A DNA stretch of 64,000 nt from Symsagittifera roscoffensis (Eukaryota; Xenacoelomorpha; Acoela; Convolutidae), in contig NC_087063.1 in assembly GCF_963678635.1 (NCBI RefSeq), forward strand, positions 49,179,220 through 49,243,219, in the 5' to 3' direction. The position numbers were made by a program, and so were the translations under genes. This document shows, one piece after another, positions 1-12,243 of the stretch. Position 1 is the first letter of the stretch. Each line of letters starts with the position of its first letter. Below the pieces are notes generated by a model, which searched no databases, was not told where the DNA came from, and was given only the letters and a program-made list of their open reading frames with translations.

Positions 1-2844
1 CATCTTTTCTTTATACATCTGATAAAACTGAGAGTCGCAACCTATTGGTTTTGCACCTTTAAAAAAAGTTAAATTGTTAGATCAGTGCAAACTATTAACT
101 TTTGCACCTGCCGTAAATAACTAAAAAATCAAAGTATTTCATTTTGATTGCAAAAATATTGAGGGCTTTGCCTCCGCTTGTTTGCTTTCAAATCAAGATA
201 GTAAGCCCCTCCGCCTACTTGGTGACGTAAATGTTTTCAATATCCCGGCGAAAATGCAGGAGAACAAGTGAATCCGATGATGAAATATTTATTTCAATTG
301 GACTGGTAAATAAAAAATTAGAAAAATAGTTATTGTAGTATTTGCATTACCACAAAAAAAACGTGCACACTCAAAGAAAAGCCGTAAGCAAAATGCCATG
401 CACAAAATACCGTGGGGTGAGCCCGTGCAAATTCGAAGAAATGTCAGATTCCTCTAGGCTTATGAGACTTGACATCATAGAAAATGTTGAAAAGAAAAGT
501 GAATGAAGAAAAAAAATTTTCGAACCAGTTGTTATTCTTTTCTTGAAATTTTTACTGTACAACCAAAATAAATACCCTTTTTTTTAAAAGACTTTTTTCA
601 TAATAACAACAATTTGATGATTTGCCAAAAGAATTTAGAAAAAATATGTACTTCTTGCTGAAGATCGAACGGAAGTAGTTTAAATAAAAATCATCAAAAC
701 TTCGATTGAAAGGCTTTGAAAAATGTTTTTTTTTTTTCAAAAAAACTTTGATATTAATGGAGTTATTTTGATTTTAATTTGAAAAAAAAGGTCGTAGTGA
801 TCGATCATATTAACAGATTTTTTTTGTGAATTTTGAGTTGTCTAGATAAGTTAAAGAAGATAAGAACTGAAAATTACACTGACTATGCTGCAAGCCTAAG
901 ATCTAAATGGGTAAGAAACACCTCTGGAGATCACAAAAACAGTATTCTTAACCATATTTTGTTGCAAAGTTGGAACCTTGGAATAAAAAGAACTCTTTTT
1001 GCAGATAAATTAAACAAAAAATCTCAATTCTCAGTTTTTTTTGGATCTGAAAAGGTTTAAGCCCACTAATTATCTGAACTTTAAAAATGTTGCAAGACAT
1101 GTCGGTATTAATAAATTTGCAAATTGTTCCAGTTCCTAGGAAATGGACAAAATGCCGAATTTGAGTTTTTAGGTAAACTAATATCGTAAAATTCCAAGTT
1201 CTATCCGGCAACAAGTGTCCATGGATCAATATCGATTTTATTGTCATAATGTCGCCAGTATCTCTGAATTTACAAAATAACTGATTATAATCAATTAAAC
1301 TGGATTATAATCTTACAATTTATTTGCCAATATAGTTCATCATCTTCAATTTTAATCCATTGAAATTTTTGTATGTCAACACACAGGGGTGGATCTACAA
1401 CTTTCTCGAGGGGGGCGGATATTCAAAAAAAAGTTAGAAAGATTTGAATACCTTCATTTTAGGTCGATCAAACTGATTTTCCGAGCTATCTGAAAGCAGT
1501 AAAAGACGCTGTTTTGCCAAAATTTCTGCGTCGCAGGTAAATTTTAAGAAAAACACAGGTCAAAAAAGCTTTTATATGCACTTTTTGGAAGTTTTCGATC
1601 AAAAAATTGCGTTTTTTTGACGCGATTTCCCCCTCAAAGTTAGTATATATTGGCGCCATTAGAAAGATACAAATGGCGCCAAGTTTTTTTGTCGTATGGC
1701 GCCAAGTTTTTTTGCCAAGTACAAAATGGCGCCAAATTTTTTTGTCTTATGTATTCCAATTAAGAACCCCCCCCCCCCCATGAAGTTTAGAATCCATGGG
1801 CGCTCGGTGCGGGATACACGCAACGAGTTAAATTTCAGCAAAATAATTAAACCTGCAAATTAAACTATTTTTTACTATCAGGCAGTTGTATCATTACAAG
1901 AAAATATAACAAGAAGAGATGTTTACTTTTTGTCTTCCTTTTATCTTTGTTTACCTGTGTTTACTATCTTTGTTTACCATTGATCCCAAAATTTAGAAGG
2001 CTATGAGAAAAATCTCGATTTTTTCAGCACGCAAATTTGCATGTATTTGCACCAGATAGGTTATACAGTAACAATTTGTTATCGTTGAAAAGTGGCAATG
2101 TGAGGAATCTAGCCATGAAAAAGTCTGGCAGGCAGACTTGAAGGGGACGGTGGTCGTCAACCCACTTGGCAAGCTACTGATGAAAAATGTATAACTAGCA
2201 GTTTTTTTGTCAAGACAAAATTTTATATAGACTGTTTCTTCTTTTTTAATTTTTGGATGCATATGCACGAATTGTATGATAACAATATCCAAGTTCTAAA
2301 CAGTCTCAAAATTGGCGGTGGTACTTTTTTCGAATTCCTCATTAATATTACAATTTTATTTAACAAAATCAAAAGATGACTGCCAAGACATTTAAAAACC
2401 TTCCTTCAAAAAACATAGTTGTTTTGAGCTTTTCACAGCAGTCATCTACATTTTAAATGATGTTTTTGGGCAAAGGCGTACATAAATCGTTTGAATACGA
2501 ATTTGAAAAACTCGTTTTGCATTTAAAAATGATGATAAAAATATTTGAGGCAATACTCGAGGTTACACAAATTTATGCATTAATTTTACATGTTTTTGTA
2601 TGGAATTGTACAGTAAGCGTTTCTGGGTATGGCGGGCAAAGCGAATGAACAGGGGGGAAGGTTGTTTCTTTCCTCGCGGATAAATTGTATTAACTCAACT
2701 GAACTAATCAGCACTCAAAGGGAAAAATATAGATGCTCAAACAAACTATTTCAATTCAAACTTCGAAACAACTATGATAATTTAATGTCGATTGAAATGT
2801 CAAACAACTGGTTATTGTGCTTGTGTTGATTCAAATGTTTCATT
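1..2844. other. Intergenic AT-rich DNA downstream of the receptor gene
   Basis: No supported gene. It contains a fragment related to the hAT-like family (1382 to about 1660), repeated short 'ggcgccaa' segments around 1650-1740 and a poly-C run near 1770. The short ORF at 833-1060 has no recognisable motif. An AATAAA on the minus strand (about 2356-2361) is a possible, rather distant, polyadenylation signal for the receptor gene ending at 2845. Confidence 0.5.
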
Positions 2845-3311
2845 TCAAAGTGCTGTCATGAAAATGATCACAACTAAAAATGATATAAAGATATGGATGT
2901 ACAAGAACACTCGGTCCATGATTGTGGCCATATATTGCCATAGAAACTCCATATTTGACTCGCTGTCCAGTGTCATCATGTCATCGACTGCTTGCATCAA
3001 ATCGCTGGTATCCGGAACCAAGTCCTTCAAACTTCTTTGAGCTCCTGTTGGGGCTACTTTATTGTTTGAACCCTCCTGAACTTTAGCTCCAAGCGAAGAC
3101 CATTTAGACAGCTCATGTTTGTTGTTCTCGACAGCTTTGCCAACCAAGCTTTTTTTCATATTTTCCTTTTCTTCGCGCGCTTTCTTTCCAGGAAATGCTT
3201 TTTCCAATGGGCAGGGTCGCAGGCCAAGGACAAGTGTTGCTTTGCTGGTGATGATGCGACGCAGTTTGTTGCCCATTTTGGATCGACCTCCCAAGTAGTG
3301 GATATTGATAA
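2845..3311 (-). CDS. Receptor exon 5: end of M3, cytoplasmic loop, M4 and stop
   Basis: Acceptor TTTAAG in phase 1. Encodes the INIHY motif that ends M3 (compare LNVHYR in nicotinic receptors), a charged cytoplasmic loop of about 110 residues rich in Lys, Glu and Ser, then WQYMATIMDRVFLY leading into a hydrophobic M4 and a TGA stop. Confidence 0.85.
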
Positions 3312-6300
3312 CTTAAACAAGTGTATTAGAGGACTTTGTTTCAAAAATAATTCTTCAAGGCTTTTAATAAGCGTTTCGCAAACTATCATTTAAAAAATGA
3401 AGATAAATTTTCTTTTAATTTTTATCAGAAGAAAAAAATATTAGCTATTTGAAACTTACTGGAGACAAAAAAAAACTAATTTTTTGTTTTGAATTGTCAA
3501 AAACAGCTTTATTTTTGCATATCCCGAAAATTTTCGTTTGTGAAAGTGTTAAAGTGAAAGTGTTAAACAAGAGTGTAAAAATTATTCAATTCAACTTCTG
3601 AACTTTCTCTAAGTTATCCAGGAAAAAACAATTATTTGAAAAACACAATTCTATCAATGCTATATCTTACCAACAGTGGCCAAAATAGTGTCCAAAGCCA
3701 TCTGAGCCACAGCCGCACCGAGAAAATAGGCAATGATTGGGAAGTTCAGAGAGCTAGCAGGCAGAAGCTCCGAGATAGTTCCGAATGACACAACGAACGC
3801 CAGCAGAATTGTAATCGAGAAGGAAATCTTCTCGCCCGACTCCACTGGCACGAGGAACACGAGAGCCGAGAGGGCGTAGAGGAGGACGTTCGGCAGCATG
3901 AAGATGACAGCATAGAAGAGATGTCGTCTGGTCAGGTTGATCTCCATCACCATTTGATCGAAGAACATCTAAACACGCTAGGAACTCTGAATTCACAAAA
4001 TAGTTTCTTATTATTATAGTTTAGCATTATTATCAGCAAAATTTTATTCCGACCGCTTCTGAAGTTGAGAAGGCACACGGTTCTTACCACGATCTCCGTT
4101 AACTCTGAAATTGCTCTTAGGGAATCAATTGTGGTATCACTTTTAATTTTTTCAGTAGTCTTTTTAGTATAAAAAAACTAATTCGAAAAAGGTTCATAAG
4201 TATAAAAAACTCTGCAACTTTTAGTTTTCATTCAAAATGAATTTTTTTTGCTCGGATGATCTTTTGAATCGGATAACGGTTAATCCATGTTAACTGTTTG
4301 TCATAGTTTTTCTACGATATTATGCTAATTGGAGCTTAATTTACATAGCATAAAAATGGAAGAAAAAGTTTTAAAAGTATATTCGTCAATTTTTCAAGTA
4401 TTTGTATTACATGCAGTATTAAGTGTTACTTATAAAGCAAGCGACTATTCTATGTTTGTAGTTTAGAATCAACGTGCCGAAATTCTGTAAATCGAAAAAA
4501 GTTTGTGCATTTGGAAAGAGACGCTTTTTTCTTACGAATCCCCTGAAGCCCCTTTTAGTGAAGAGCAGCGGGAGAGGTCGATCCAACAGCCACTCGTCGT
4601 GCTCTTTGTAATACTGCAAGTCGGCAGTTTCTCTAAGGAAAGCCTCATCAGGTCCTGAAAACAGACGGAAATGTTTATAACTAGTTCATCATATGTATAA
4701 CTGCGGACGATCTGGTGTTTAAAAATGCCATGACGTTTGTTTGAGAAATTTTGCAGTAAAAACACATTTAAAAACGAATCTCCTCCCCACAAGAGATGTA
4801 GAAAAACTCTTACCAAACGTGTAGACATTGTGATCACTGGTCCACGGTCCAAACGCAAGGTTACATGTCTGGTGATCGAATGGAAAGCTGGCGACGTCGA
4901 AGGAGCAGGAGAACTTGATGGTGGCGAGAGAAGAGTAGTAGGCAACCAGACCGGTCATTCCATTGACGAATTGTCGGTGGTAGGCTTCGTGGATAACGTC
5001 TTTTGCATCCAGTGCAACTGAAACCGAATTTATCAATGTAGCAACATCAAAATCTTAAGGGCGGAAGGTCGTTGGCTTGAGACTCAACATGATTCGTGCT
5101 GGTTGCCTGTCATGAGGTGACCTTCGGTACCTCAATCCTAACGTGTTCTTTTTGCAGTGTCTCTGCAGTTTGTGATGTTATTAACCTTTGGTCAAGGCCA
5201 GCGGAGGCATATGTTGAGTGCCACGTTGAGCGTGGTCACTCTGATGTTTATATTCATCGATGTTAGATGTTGTCATTTTCCTTTATACAAATTTATGTCG
5301 AAAGACATTATGTTATTCAAGTTGAAATGATACCGCGTATCTGATTAAACTATTCCTTGTAACCAACTATCTAATTATTAACAAATTTACGTTTCACTTT
5401 ACAACCAAGTTTTGAGTTAGTATTCCCCGGCAAATGTCATGGCGCAGCCAGCAGCTCCTGTGAATGAAGACAGGACTGATCTCTTAGGCATGCCTCCCTT
5501 CTGGGCGAAACCATCTATGAACCCATCGTTTCTGTGGGAGTCGTGGATTGACCAGTTTTTCTTAGCAGTCGGACTCAAAGATAACATTAACCCACACGAC
5601 CTTTAGGCCGAGCCCGCGGAGGTTATTGATGAACCTCCTCCAAAACCAGAAACTGTTGGCACTGGGGAAGATGCAGCGGAGGCCATTGCTCAATGCTCGA
5701 GTCCTCAGGGAGCAAGCAGCTGTCCGAAGAGGGAACGAGTTGAATCTTGAACGTAGCAGGAAAGGTCCGCGGATAAGTTAAAACTGGTTCTATCATGAGG
5801 CAGAAGCTAGATTAAAATCACGGTTGTTTTTCTCGCTGGATAAAGAAGGCAAGAGGCGACTTGCGGACTCGTTTCCACATACAGATATTAGTGTTACGTC
5901 ATTCAAAGATTATCACACTAGTTGTGAAACGTTGTTTTTAAAGTTGAACGTGATTACACAGTCGAACAAATAAAGCTGTATAACATTGTCTTTATGCAAA
6001 ATAACGACACTTTTTCAACTTTCTATGCTCGGTTGAGTGCTGAGGTTGCTTTATGTAATTGGCCAAATGCTCAAGAGATGGAGATTCTCAAAGACCTCTT
6101 CATTGGAGAATTCGTGATGTTGACGACCAACAACAGCTCATTAAAGCCAAGACGGATTTAGATAATACTTTTAAACTTGCGTTGGACTGTGAGAAGGAAG
6201 CAAGCACGTCAGCTCAATTTCAGAAGCTACTTCCTCATAATCACAGTTCGAATACCATTAAAGTCAAAAAGGAACCAGCTTTTTCTCTTCAGCAGTCTAG

Positions 6301-9300
6301 AGGAAAACGCAATGGTCCTCAGAACCAAGCGAGTCGTCAAAATAACCAAATGACGAAGGCAATAAATCATGTTACTTTTACGGTAATCCTTTCAGTCTAG
6401 ACCACAGAAAGTCTTGTCCAGCTCGGGAAACTAAGTTACGTGTAACCTCTGTAAAAAAACGTGGCCATGCCGCGAAGTGTTGCAACTCGTCAAAGCGGAG
6501 GGTGAACCTGGTTCAGGAAGAAGAGGCAACGCCCAGCCAATCAATTGATTGAAACTTCATAGATGTTGACACTGATAGCGAACCGGAGCATGGCGTCTTC
6601 CAATTAGAAGATGTAGTGCAAGTCAACAGCCTTGATGTACTCAAATCAGCTGGAGTCAAACCCACGAGCCTCAGCTCCTAGTTTCTTTTACTCCACAGTT
6701 GATACAGAAAGCCCGGTTTTGTTACTCAACAGTCGTGCTTTCAATCTTTTACTGCAACGAAGTCGGTCCATTCACTTTCGGGATGTTGCGAGACACCCAG
6801 TCGAAACCACTAATGTGGATTGTAATAAATGTCCAATTCGTTTATTGGACTCGATCACAATTCCTATCTCTTCTAATGGTTGGAAGGTTGAAGATGCTAC
6901 TTTTTTCTTTCTGAAAACCAAACACGCAATCTTCTGGGTCTGGACCTTCATGAGAAGTTGTGGGGGTGACTACCCAATTGCGGCCAAACCCATTCATTTT
7001 CTTGAAAAATGCCGCATGATCCGATATCGGAGTACTGGAGATCGTATTTTGCTAAACGGTACGCTCATGTATTTAATCGTCTGGGTAGATCAAAGAACCC
7101 CAAAGTTTATACTAACTTCAAATTCCTACTTATTCCTCGGCAAATAAAAGATATTAAAGTTGCGATACACATTCAGGACAGAGTTGCGGACGAAATCAAG
7201 ACTAATGGTAAATGGTTATATTGATAAACTGGATAAGTTTAGGATGATCATTTTATTGCGCCCATTGTGTTGACTGCTAAGAAGGATTGTTCAATTAAAA
7301 TCGCTCTTAATACCAAACCGATGAATGCACAAATCTGGAAAAATAAGTACCAGATGCCGAATATGCACGAACCTATTAATTCGGTGGCTCAAGTCATTAC
7401 CAAGGATGTTCATGGTAAGGTGGTTTGGTTCACATCATTGGTTTTGAACTACGCTTTTAGTCAGTTGCCTTTGTCGTCAGTTACTAGTAGTCATTATAGC
7501 TTCAACATTCTGTGTGGTAAAGCAACGGGAACGTACAGATTTAAAACTGGATTTTACGGCTTAACCGATCTGCCAACTGAGCTCCAGAAGGCAATGAACT
7601 GTACTTTTCAGGGCTTAGACGGTGTCATTTGTTATCTGGGCGATATCCTGGTGGACACGAAAGAAAATGTTTAAGACCACAATGTGCTTGTAGATGCGGC
7701 GATGAAAAGACTGGACACTGAGGGCTGGGCTCTGAAATTCAGTTAGTGTGAGTTTTCGGTTAATCAGTTAACTTGTTTGGGTCACCAAATCAATGCGGAA
7801 AGTTACTCTCCTAAACTTTTGAAAATTGAAGCAATTCAATCACTCAAGCCTCCGAAAACAGAAAAGCAGTTTCGTTGATTGATGGGTACACTTAATCAGT
7901 TGCAACGGCTTATACCTGATCTACGCACCCACACATTTTTGGCAGTGCACTTTCGGCAATCCCTAAACTCTTGCAATAATCAGTCCTTCATGTGGGGGAG
8001 GAACAAGAATTTGCATTTAAAAATATCATTAATCTGATTGCTTAAATTCCTAGTCTCTTATGACTCTTCTAAGAAATCCAGATTTAAATGCAATGCTAAT
8101 CATAATGGATTAGGAGCTTGCCTCCAGCAAGAGATCGAACCTAAAGTTTGCGCACCAATCGCTTTCGCTTCATGGTTTCTTATTATTGCAGAGGGAAAGT
8201 ACAGTGCAAATGAAGTTGTTACCTTTCGACTTTGAAGTCATACATGTTTCTGGAGTTACGTTAGGCATCGTCTATTACATGTCTTGTTATCCTACTTTTT
8301 CTGCCCCTCAACCTTCTCAATACGATGAATTTTTTGTAGCCATAATAAAGCCGTAAATTTTATCATTTCCGCTGGTTTATCAGAGCCGAGGTTTAGATCT
8401 CGTCCTCTAGAGGGCGTCGCGTCTGTATTGAGGGATTGCTACATTCCGCCAGTTCGTCGTCGTTTTCCGGTAGGGGGCGTTGATAAATTTGCTAGTGTAA
8501 TTCCTCATCGATAGAGGGGGTTGAAATATGCTCCAATCGAGCTGACCAATCAAATACCAGTATGCTAATTAAAATTCGAACTCACCAGTATCTCGCTCAA
8601 AATCAATGTCTCCGACCTGAAACTTTTCAAAACAGTTCTCACTTCATGCTATCTCTTTAAAACTCAAAAAATCTAAAGTCAAGTCTTTCTATGATGAATA
8701 AACCGCAACTTCCTGTTAACGAAATGAATGATCTTAATATTACTCTTACTAAAATCTCTATTCACTCAAATTATATACTCAATTCGACGGCCGAACAGAC
8801 TGACTTGTTAACTTTTGTGGAAAACTATCCCATCAATTTGCCTAACTTCTCTCGTCGAAGCCCTCGCCCCCGGCTACGATCTCGCCAGAAGGGCAGGGTG
8901 TCCCGAAATGAACAGATTCGCCAGCACAACAGGACAACAAAACGGGCCGCTAGAACCCGGTTTGTCGCTGCACGGATCAACTCTCGAAAGGAAGGGCACG
9001 TTCAGTTGTTGGAAGCGATACGGAGATGCCGTTTGTCCAAACCAGGGAGGTTAGAAGCAGCCTCTAAAATTGGAGTCTTCGCCGTCAACGGAGGTAAACC
9101 GATTGACTCTAAATCTAAAAAGGATACAGTGGGCGGGAGGTCGTTGGTTTGAGACTCAACATGATTCGTGCTGGTTACCGAGGGTAAGTCAACCTTGCTC
9201 AGCCCTTAAACTGAACAAAAAACCCAGGTGTTTCTTAACCCTTCTTTCATCGAACCCATCCCACAACACGTATCCCCTCTCAAGGAACTAACCCCCAATT

Positions 9301-10685
9301 TGTCTCTATTTAACAATATTTTTTTTGGTTGACCTACCCTGATTTTTCTAAAGATGCTTTGTTTGTAGGCTAAAAAGGACTTTTAAGTATCTAGAGAAAG
9401 CAAGGAACTCATTTTGATCGAATCAAAGAAAAAGGTCGACAAAGTTTTGACCTCACTCCCCCCCCCCCCCCCCCCTTGTAAGAATCCTGAATCTGCCACT
9501 GATTTTTTTATGATAGATGTTTATTTTACTACATATCAAGTGCTCAATCTTTCAATGCTTGCATTATGGCGGTCAGAATAGTCACCTGACCTGATCAGAT
9601 TCATAACCATCAGGTGATTCGTTCAGTTATATTCAGTAGCGGGGGGTTTAGGGGGGACGTCCCCTTCCTCAGGGATTCGACCCCCTGCCGACCCAAAGGG
9701 TCCCCCTTTGTATTATTTTGAGATATCCATTTTTGGCTGACTGACCCTAAAACTTTTCTAAAGGCGCCTATTTCGCCAATATATACTTATTTTGAGGGGG
9801 AGCCCGCGCCGAAAAACGCAATTTTTTGGTCAATACTTTCCAAAACGTGCCTAAAAATGCCTTTTTGGCCTGTTTTTTAAAAAATTTGCCTGCGGTGCAG
9901 AAAACTTGGTCAAAATGGGGTCTTTATAGTGATTTGGGAGAGCTCAAAAAATCAATTTGGTCGACATAAAAAACAAGTCGACAAATTTTTAATTTTTTTT
10001 TTGAAAATCCGCCCCCCCCCCTTCGAAAAAAATCTTAGATCCGCGCCTGGTTATAATAACTGTTAATTGCTCTGCTATTAATACAATTATTATCCACAAA
10101 GTGGGAAGAAATTATAGGGTAGGGTCTATTTTTTTCAGCAGATTTTGACTATCTCAAAGAAAGCTCGTCGGAAGTCAAGTGTGGCATCATATTAAAGCCT
10201 TTTCAGCCGTGATTAGATGTTTAAAATTTTTTTCTTATTTTTATTTCAAAATGAAAGTGCGCAAGGTCGGAACAATTTGTACTACTTGCACATCAACGGG
10301 CTATCTTTTTTATTTTTAAATATCGCTTACTGATATCCGCCGACCAAAACGTATTCGCTGGAACATGGATTTCGGAAATGTTGCCGTAGTCCGAAAAATT
10401 CCACATAGCCGATTCTGAGTAGTAGTAGTAATATAACCACAACTTGGCTGTCATCACTCCTTCGCGTTCGTCGACGTCGGATATTTGATACAGGTCGACA
10501 TAGATATGAACTGTATTATCACGCATGTCTTGAGGAGGCGAGTATTTGGGAAGTGAATTTTTGAGTTTTTCTACAATCATTGATTCCTCTTTCACGCCAT
10601 TTGTACCATTTGCATTGGTCTCAAAATTTCGACACACAGAAACCAAAGTAACAAAAACCAGTGTCAAAACTTCAGTATATGTCAT
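2845..10685 (-). CDS. Cys-loop ligand-gated ion channel subunit (nicotinic acetylcholine receptor-like, non-alpha type), intact 5-exon gene
   Basis: Five exons join in frame on the minus strand: 10685-10331, 5017-4814, 4654-4536, 3968-3671 and 3311-2845 (TGA at 2845-2847). All have GT donors and AG acceptors with matching phases, giving about 480 residues, usual for this family. The start at 10685 is preferred because the paralogue's first Met aligns with it; an in-frame Met lies 11 codons upstream (10718). Visible features: a hydrophobic signal peptide (residues about 5-20); a Trp-Ser-Ala-Asp motif like the loop A region; the signature Cys loop with 13 residues between C156 and C170, including FPFD; W177 in the loop B position; M1 (about 243-265), M2 (about 274-295, preceded by Gly-Glu-Lys), M3 (about 301-325), a long cytoplasmic loop and M4 near the C-terminus. 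The Glu before M2 predicts a cation-selective pore. Loop C has no vicinal cysteines, so it is not a classical alpha subunit. It should act as one subunit of a plasma-membrane pentamer; the ligand cannot be told. Intron 1 (5.3 kb) is full of transposons. Confidence 0.88.
3671..3968 (-). CDS. Receptor exon 4: M1-M2-M3 transmembrane exon
   Basis: Begins after GTTTAG and ends in phase 1 at GTAAGA. Encodes the RRHLFY pre-M1 motif, M1 with its conserved Pro, ESGEK before M2, M2 with Leu at the 9' position and Glu at 20', and most of M3. The GEK motif fits a cation-selective channel. Confidence 0.88.
4536..4654 (-). CDS. Receptor exon 3: loop F to loop C region
   Basis: Short exon entered in phase 1 and left in phase 0 at GTAAGA. 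Encodes QYYKEHDEWLLDRP, equivalent to the strand before loop C. The Cys-Cys pair of alpha subunits is absent, and the region up to pre-M1 is short. Confidence 0.8.
4814..5017 (-). CDS. Receptor exon 2: Cys-loop exon
   Basis: Acceptor TTTCAG, donor GTAAGA, phase 1 to phase 1. Contains the disulphide Cys loop with FPFD between its cysteines and a Trp-Thr-Ser-Asp motif corresponding to loop B. A classic family signature, so the assignment to the Cys-loop superfamily is secure. Confidence 0.88.
5059..5106 (+). repeat. Short direct repeat, left copy (SINE-like B-box segment)
   Basis: About 48 bp matching 9131-9177 with a few mismatches. It includes GGTCGTTGGCTTGAGACTC, which resembles a pol III B-box, and is related to the middle of the SINE head near 60500. 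The two copies bracket the retroelement in receptor intron 1. Confidence 0.5.
5439..6400 (+). pseudogene. gag-like remnant of the first Ty3/gypsy element
   Basis: A Met codon at 5439 opens a frame that ends at a TAG near 5605. Downstream fragments include a VDDQQQLIKAKTDLDNTFKLA-type helix typical of Ty3/gypsy gag proteins, followed by a basic region. Several stops and frame changes interrupt it. Confidence 0.5.
7140..8240 (+). pseudogene. Reverse transcriptase-RNase H remnant of the first Ty3/gypsy element
   Basis: Fragments match the order of a Ty3/gypsy pol: NTKPMNAQIWKNKYQMPN, a FYGLTDLPTELQKAM motif (family FGL..AP..FQ), the catalytic box region near 7632 with its first Asp changed to Gly, a GHQI segment and an RNase H-like start (DSSKKSRFKCNANHNGLG). 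Stops at about 7674, 7744 and 7877 break the frame. Confidence 0.7.
8691..9152 (+). other. Unassigned basic ORF in the 3' part of the first retroelement
   Basis: A 153-codon open frame, Arg- and Lys-rich from about residue 50 onward (many RR and RSR pairs), in a locally GC-richer stretch. I recognise no domain. It lies after RNase H, where integrase would be expected, but no zinc-binding or DDE signature is visible. It could be a leftover from another insertion. Confidence 0.25.
9131..9177 (+). repeat. Short direct repeat, right copy
   Basis: Partner of 5059-5106, with the same order of bases and few substitutions. The similarity ends abruptly after 'ctggtt', so these may be SINE fragments or remains of terminal repeats. 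Confidence 0.5.
9634..10049 (-). mobile_element. hAT-like MITE in receptor intron 1
   Basis: Begins CAGTAGCGG and ends ATCCGCGCCTG, forming short imperfect terminal inverted repeats. It is flanked by GTTATATT (9626-9633) and GTTATAAT (10050-10057), a 7/8 match, as expected for an 8-bp target duplication. It is the shorter, opposite-orientation relative of 53804-54466, sharing the G/C-rich terminal section and the interior with 'cgcgttttt' and 'cactttttgga'-like words. No coding capacity. Confidence 0.7.
10331..10685 (-). CDS. Receptor exon 1: signal peptide and N-terminal ligand-binding domain
   Basis: Encodes the signal peptide and the first beta strands, including YVDLYQISDVDEREG and the FWSADI segment, equivalent to the Trp-x-Pro-Asp region of nicotinic receptors. 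It has possible N-glycosylation sites (NGT, NFS, NIS). It ends in phase 1 at a GTAAGC donor. The pseudogene copy at 28666 aligns through the whole exon. Confidence 0.85.
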
Positions 10686-10718
10686 TTTTCTCGACCAAAA
10701 CAAAAAGATGAGCTTCAA

Positions 10719-12100
10719 CGAGTATTTTTTAACAAATTGTAGTTTCTGTAGAAAAATCTACTTTAGTGTGAAAAACTGTTTTGTTAATTTATCTGTCAGT
10801 TTATAAAAGTCCAGCAGAACAAATAAATAAGAACAATGGTAATTCATTCAAAGGGACGTCGTAATCTGCGTCAGAAGCATCTGCATTATAATCTTGTGAA
10901 AAATTGAACACTTTCATGTAATTTTGAACACAAATGACTTTTTTGTTATCAAATTATACAACACGTTTTTCGGTGAAAGCACTAAAACATATAAACATAC
11001 CAACCGTGAATGTATTTTTTTTTCATTTATAAAGTAGAAGCAATCTTTTCGAACACCAACAGGAAAACTTTTCAAAAGTATCTGCGTTTCAGAAGTAGTT
11101 ATGGAGGTTGTACAAGATGATTGTAAGAGGAGTATAGCAAGCACAATTTTTGATAAATATACAGGTTTTAACTGATACGCTCGCGCTTCCCTCGAATGTA
11201 GAAGTAATTTCTGCATCAATTTGCCAAAAAAGGGTGTCGTGTAAGGAACCTAAGTTTTAGAGACCCGGTAATTAAGAAGTCAAGTTGCTGTCAGCAGGAG
11301 CATGCGCCCCTTTTAAACTCTTTGCTTATTTTTCCTAACGCAGAAACGAATGATCACACATTCAAGAAAAAAAGATATACACCTCTGTTAATCGGAATTG
11401 TAACTGGTAATCATAAAAAGCACTCCTTCAAGTTGAAGACTCATCTTGAAACTTTGAGGTAACCAAAAGATTTCTCTCCAATATACTCTGGTTTCAAAAA
11501 ACCATTGAATTAAACAGAGTTTTGCGCTGATAAATAAGATAAACAGAGACTAAAAAAGATAAACAAACAATTTCTACGAAATTGGATGGATGATTAATAT
11601 ACTTCGAACAAAATTTTTCGCAAATTTAAGGATTATTTAAAGATAATATACATGGTTAAAGTTAATCAAGCGCGCCATTTCTGGGATGTTCCAATGGAGA
11701 ACAGAAAAATTTTGAACAAATTCAATTAAAAAATTCCAGACCAAATACAGGTGTTATACAGTTTTTAAGGGTATTTATTACATTTTTACGTTTCAAAGAT
11801 GGCAACTGTTTTTTAAAACCCCTGCAAATTTTTGATGTATCAAAAAATCTGCGTTTCAATACTTTCTCTGGCATATAATGGATATGAGTGGTTGTTAACG
11901 CCAGTTTTAATCTGACCCTCCTACTAATAAAAAGAAACTAGGGGGAGACTTTTAGTCGCCGAAAATCAGGCGGCTCAAAAAACAATCATAGGATGTCGAG
12001 AATGTTATGTTTTTAATGTATTTTCATTGAATTACAGATTCACAAAAAAAATCACAACTCAAGTTTGTTTCGTGTCGAGAACAAATGGTCTGATTATTTC
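10719..12100. other. Upstream region of the receptor gene, no gene seen
   Basis: AT-rich DNA between receptor exon 1 and the second retroelement. The promoter on the minus strand should lie here, but I see no convincing core element. Short ORFs are not supported. Confidence 0.4.
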
Positions 12101-12109
12101 CGTCTTGTT

Positions 12110-12205
12110 GTGATAGTCTATTTATTTTAATTAAATTACTCATTTAAAAAGTCGTATCTGACCTTGACTTACGCTAGTGATTTCCATCGGAGTCAGTGAG
12201 CTCAG
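12110..12205 (+). repeat. LTR-like direct repeat, left
   Basis: Matches 17712-17800 over about 95 bp with interspersed substitutions and small indels. It precedes the gag-like ORF, as a 5' LTR remnant would. Confidence 0.5.
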
Positions 12206-12243
12206 TGTTATTGCGAGATAGTTAGAAATAACACACATTTTAT

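Larger units (their letters stand above)
5107..9130 (+). mobile_element. Decayed Ty3/gypsy-type retrotransposon in receptor intron 1
   Basis: Plus strand, opposite to the host gene. Gag-like start at 5439 with an early stop, a further gag-like segment at about 5810-6400 and a degraded zinc-knuckle region near 6410-6490. Reverse transcriptase is broken at about 7140-7680; its catalytic box reads YLGD instead of YxDD. An RNase H-like piece lies at 8038-8235 and a tether-like region at about 8230-8290. No integrase is visible, so the 3' half is probably deleted. Many in-frame stops and frameshifts show that it is inactive. Confidence 0.7.

Noticed and set aside
833-1060. 75-codon plus-strand ORF near the left edge
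   Set aside because: Composition looks protein-like, but no motif, partner exon or regulatory context could be found.
6632-7147. 171-codon ORF in the first retroelement
   Set aside because: It overlaps the decayed protease-to-reverse-transcriptase region in a frame that shows no family motifs; treated as a chance open frame.
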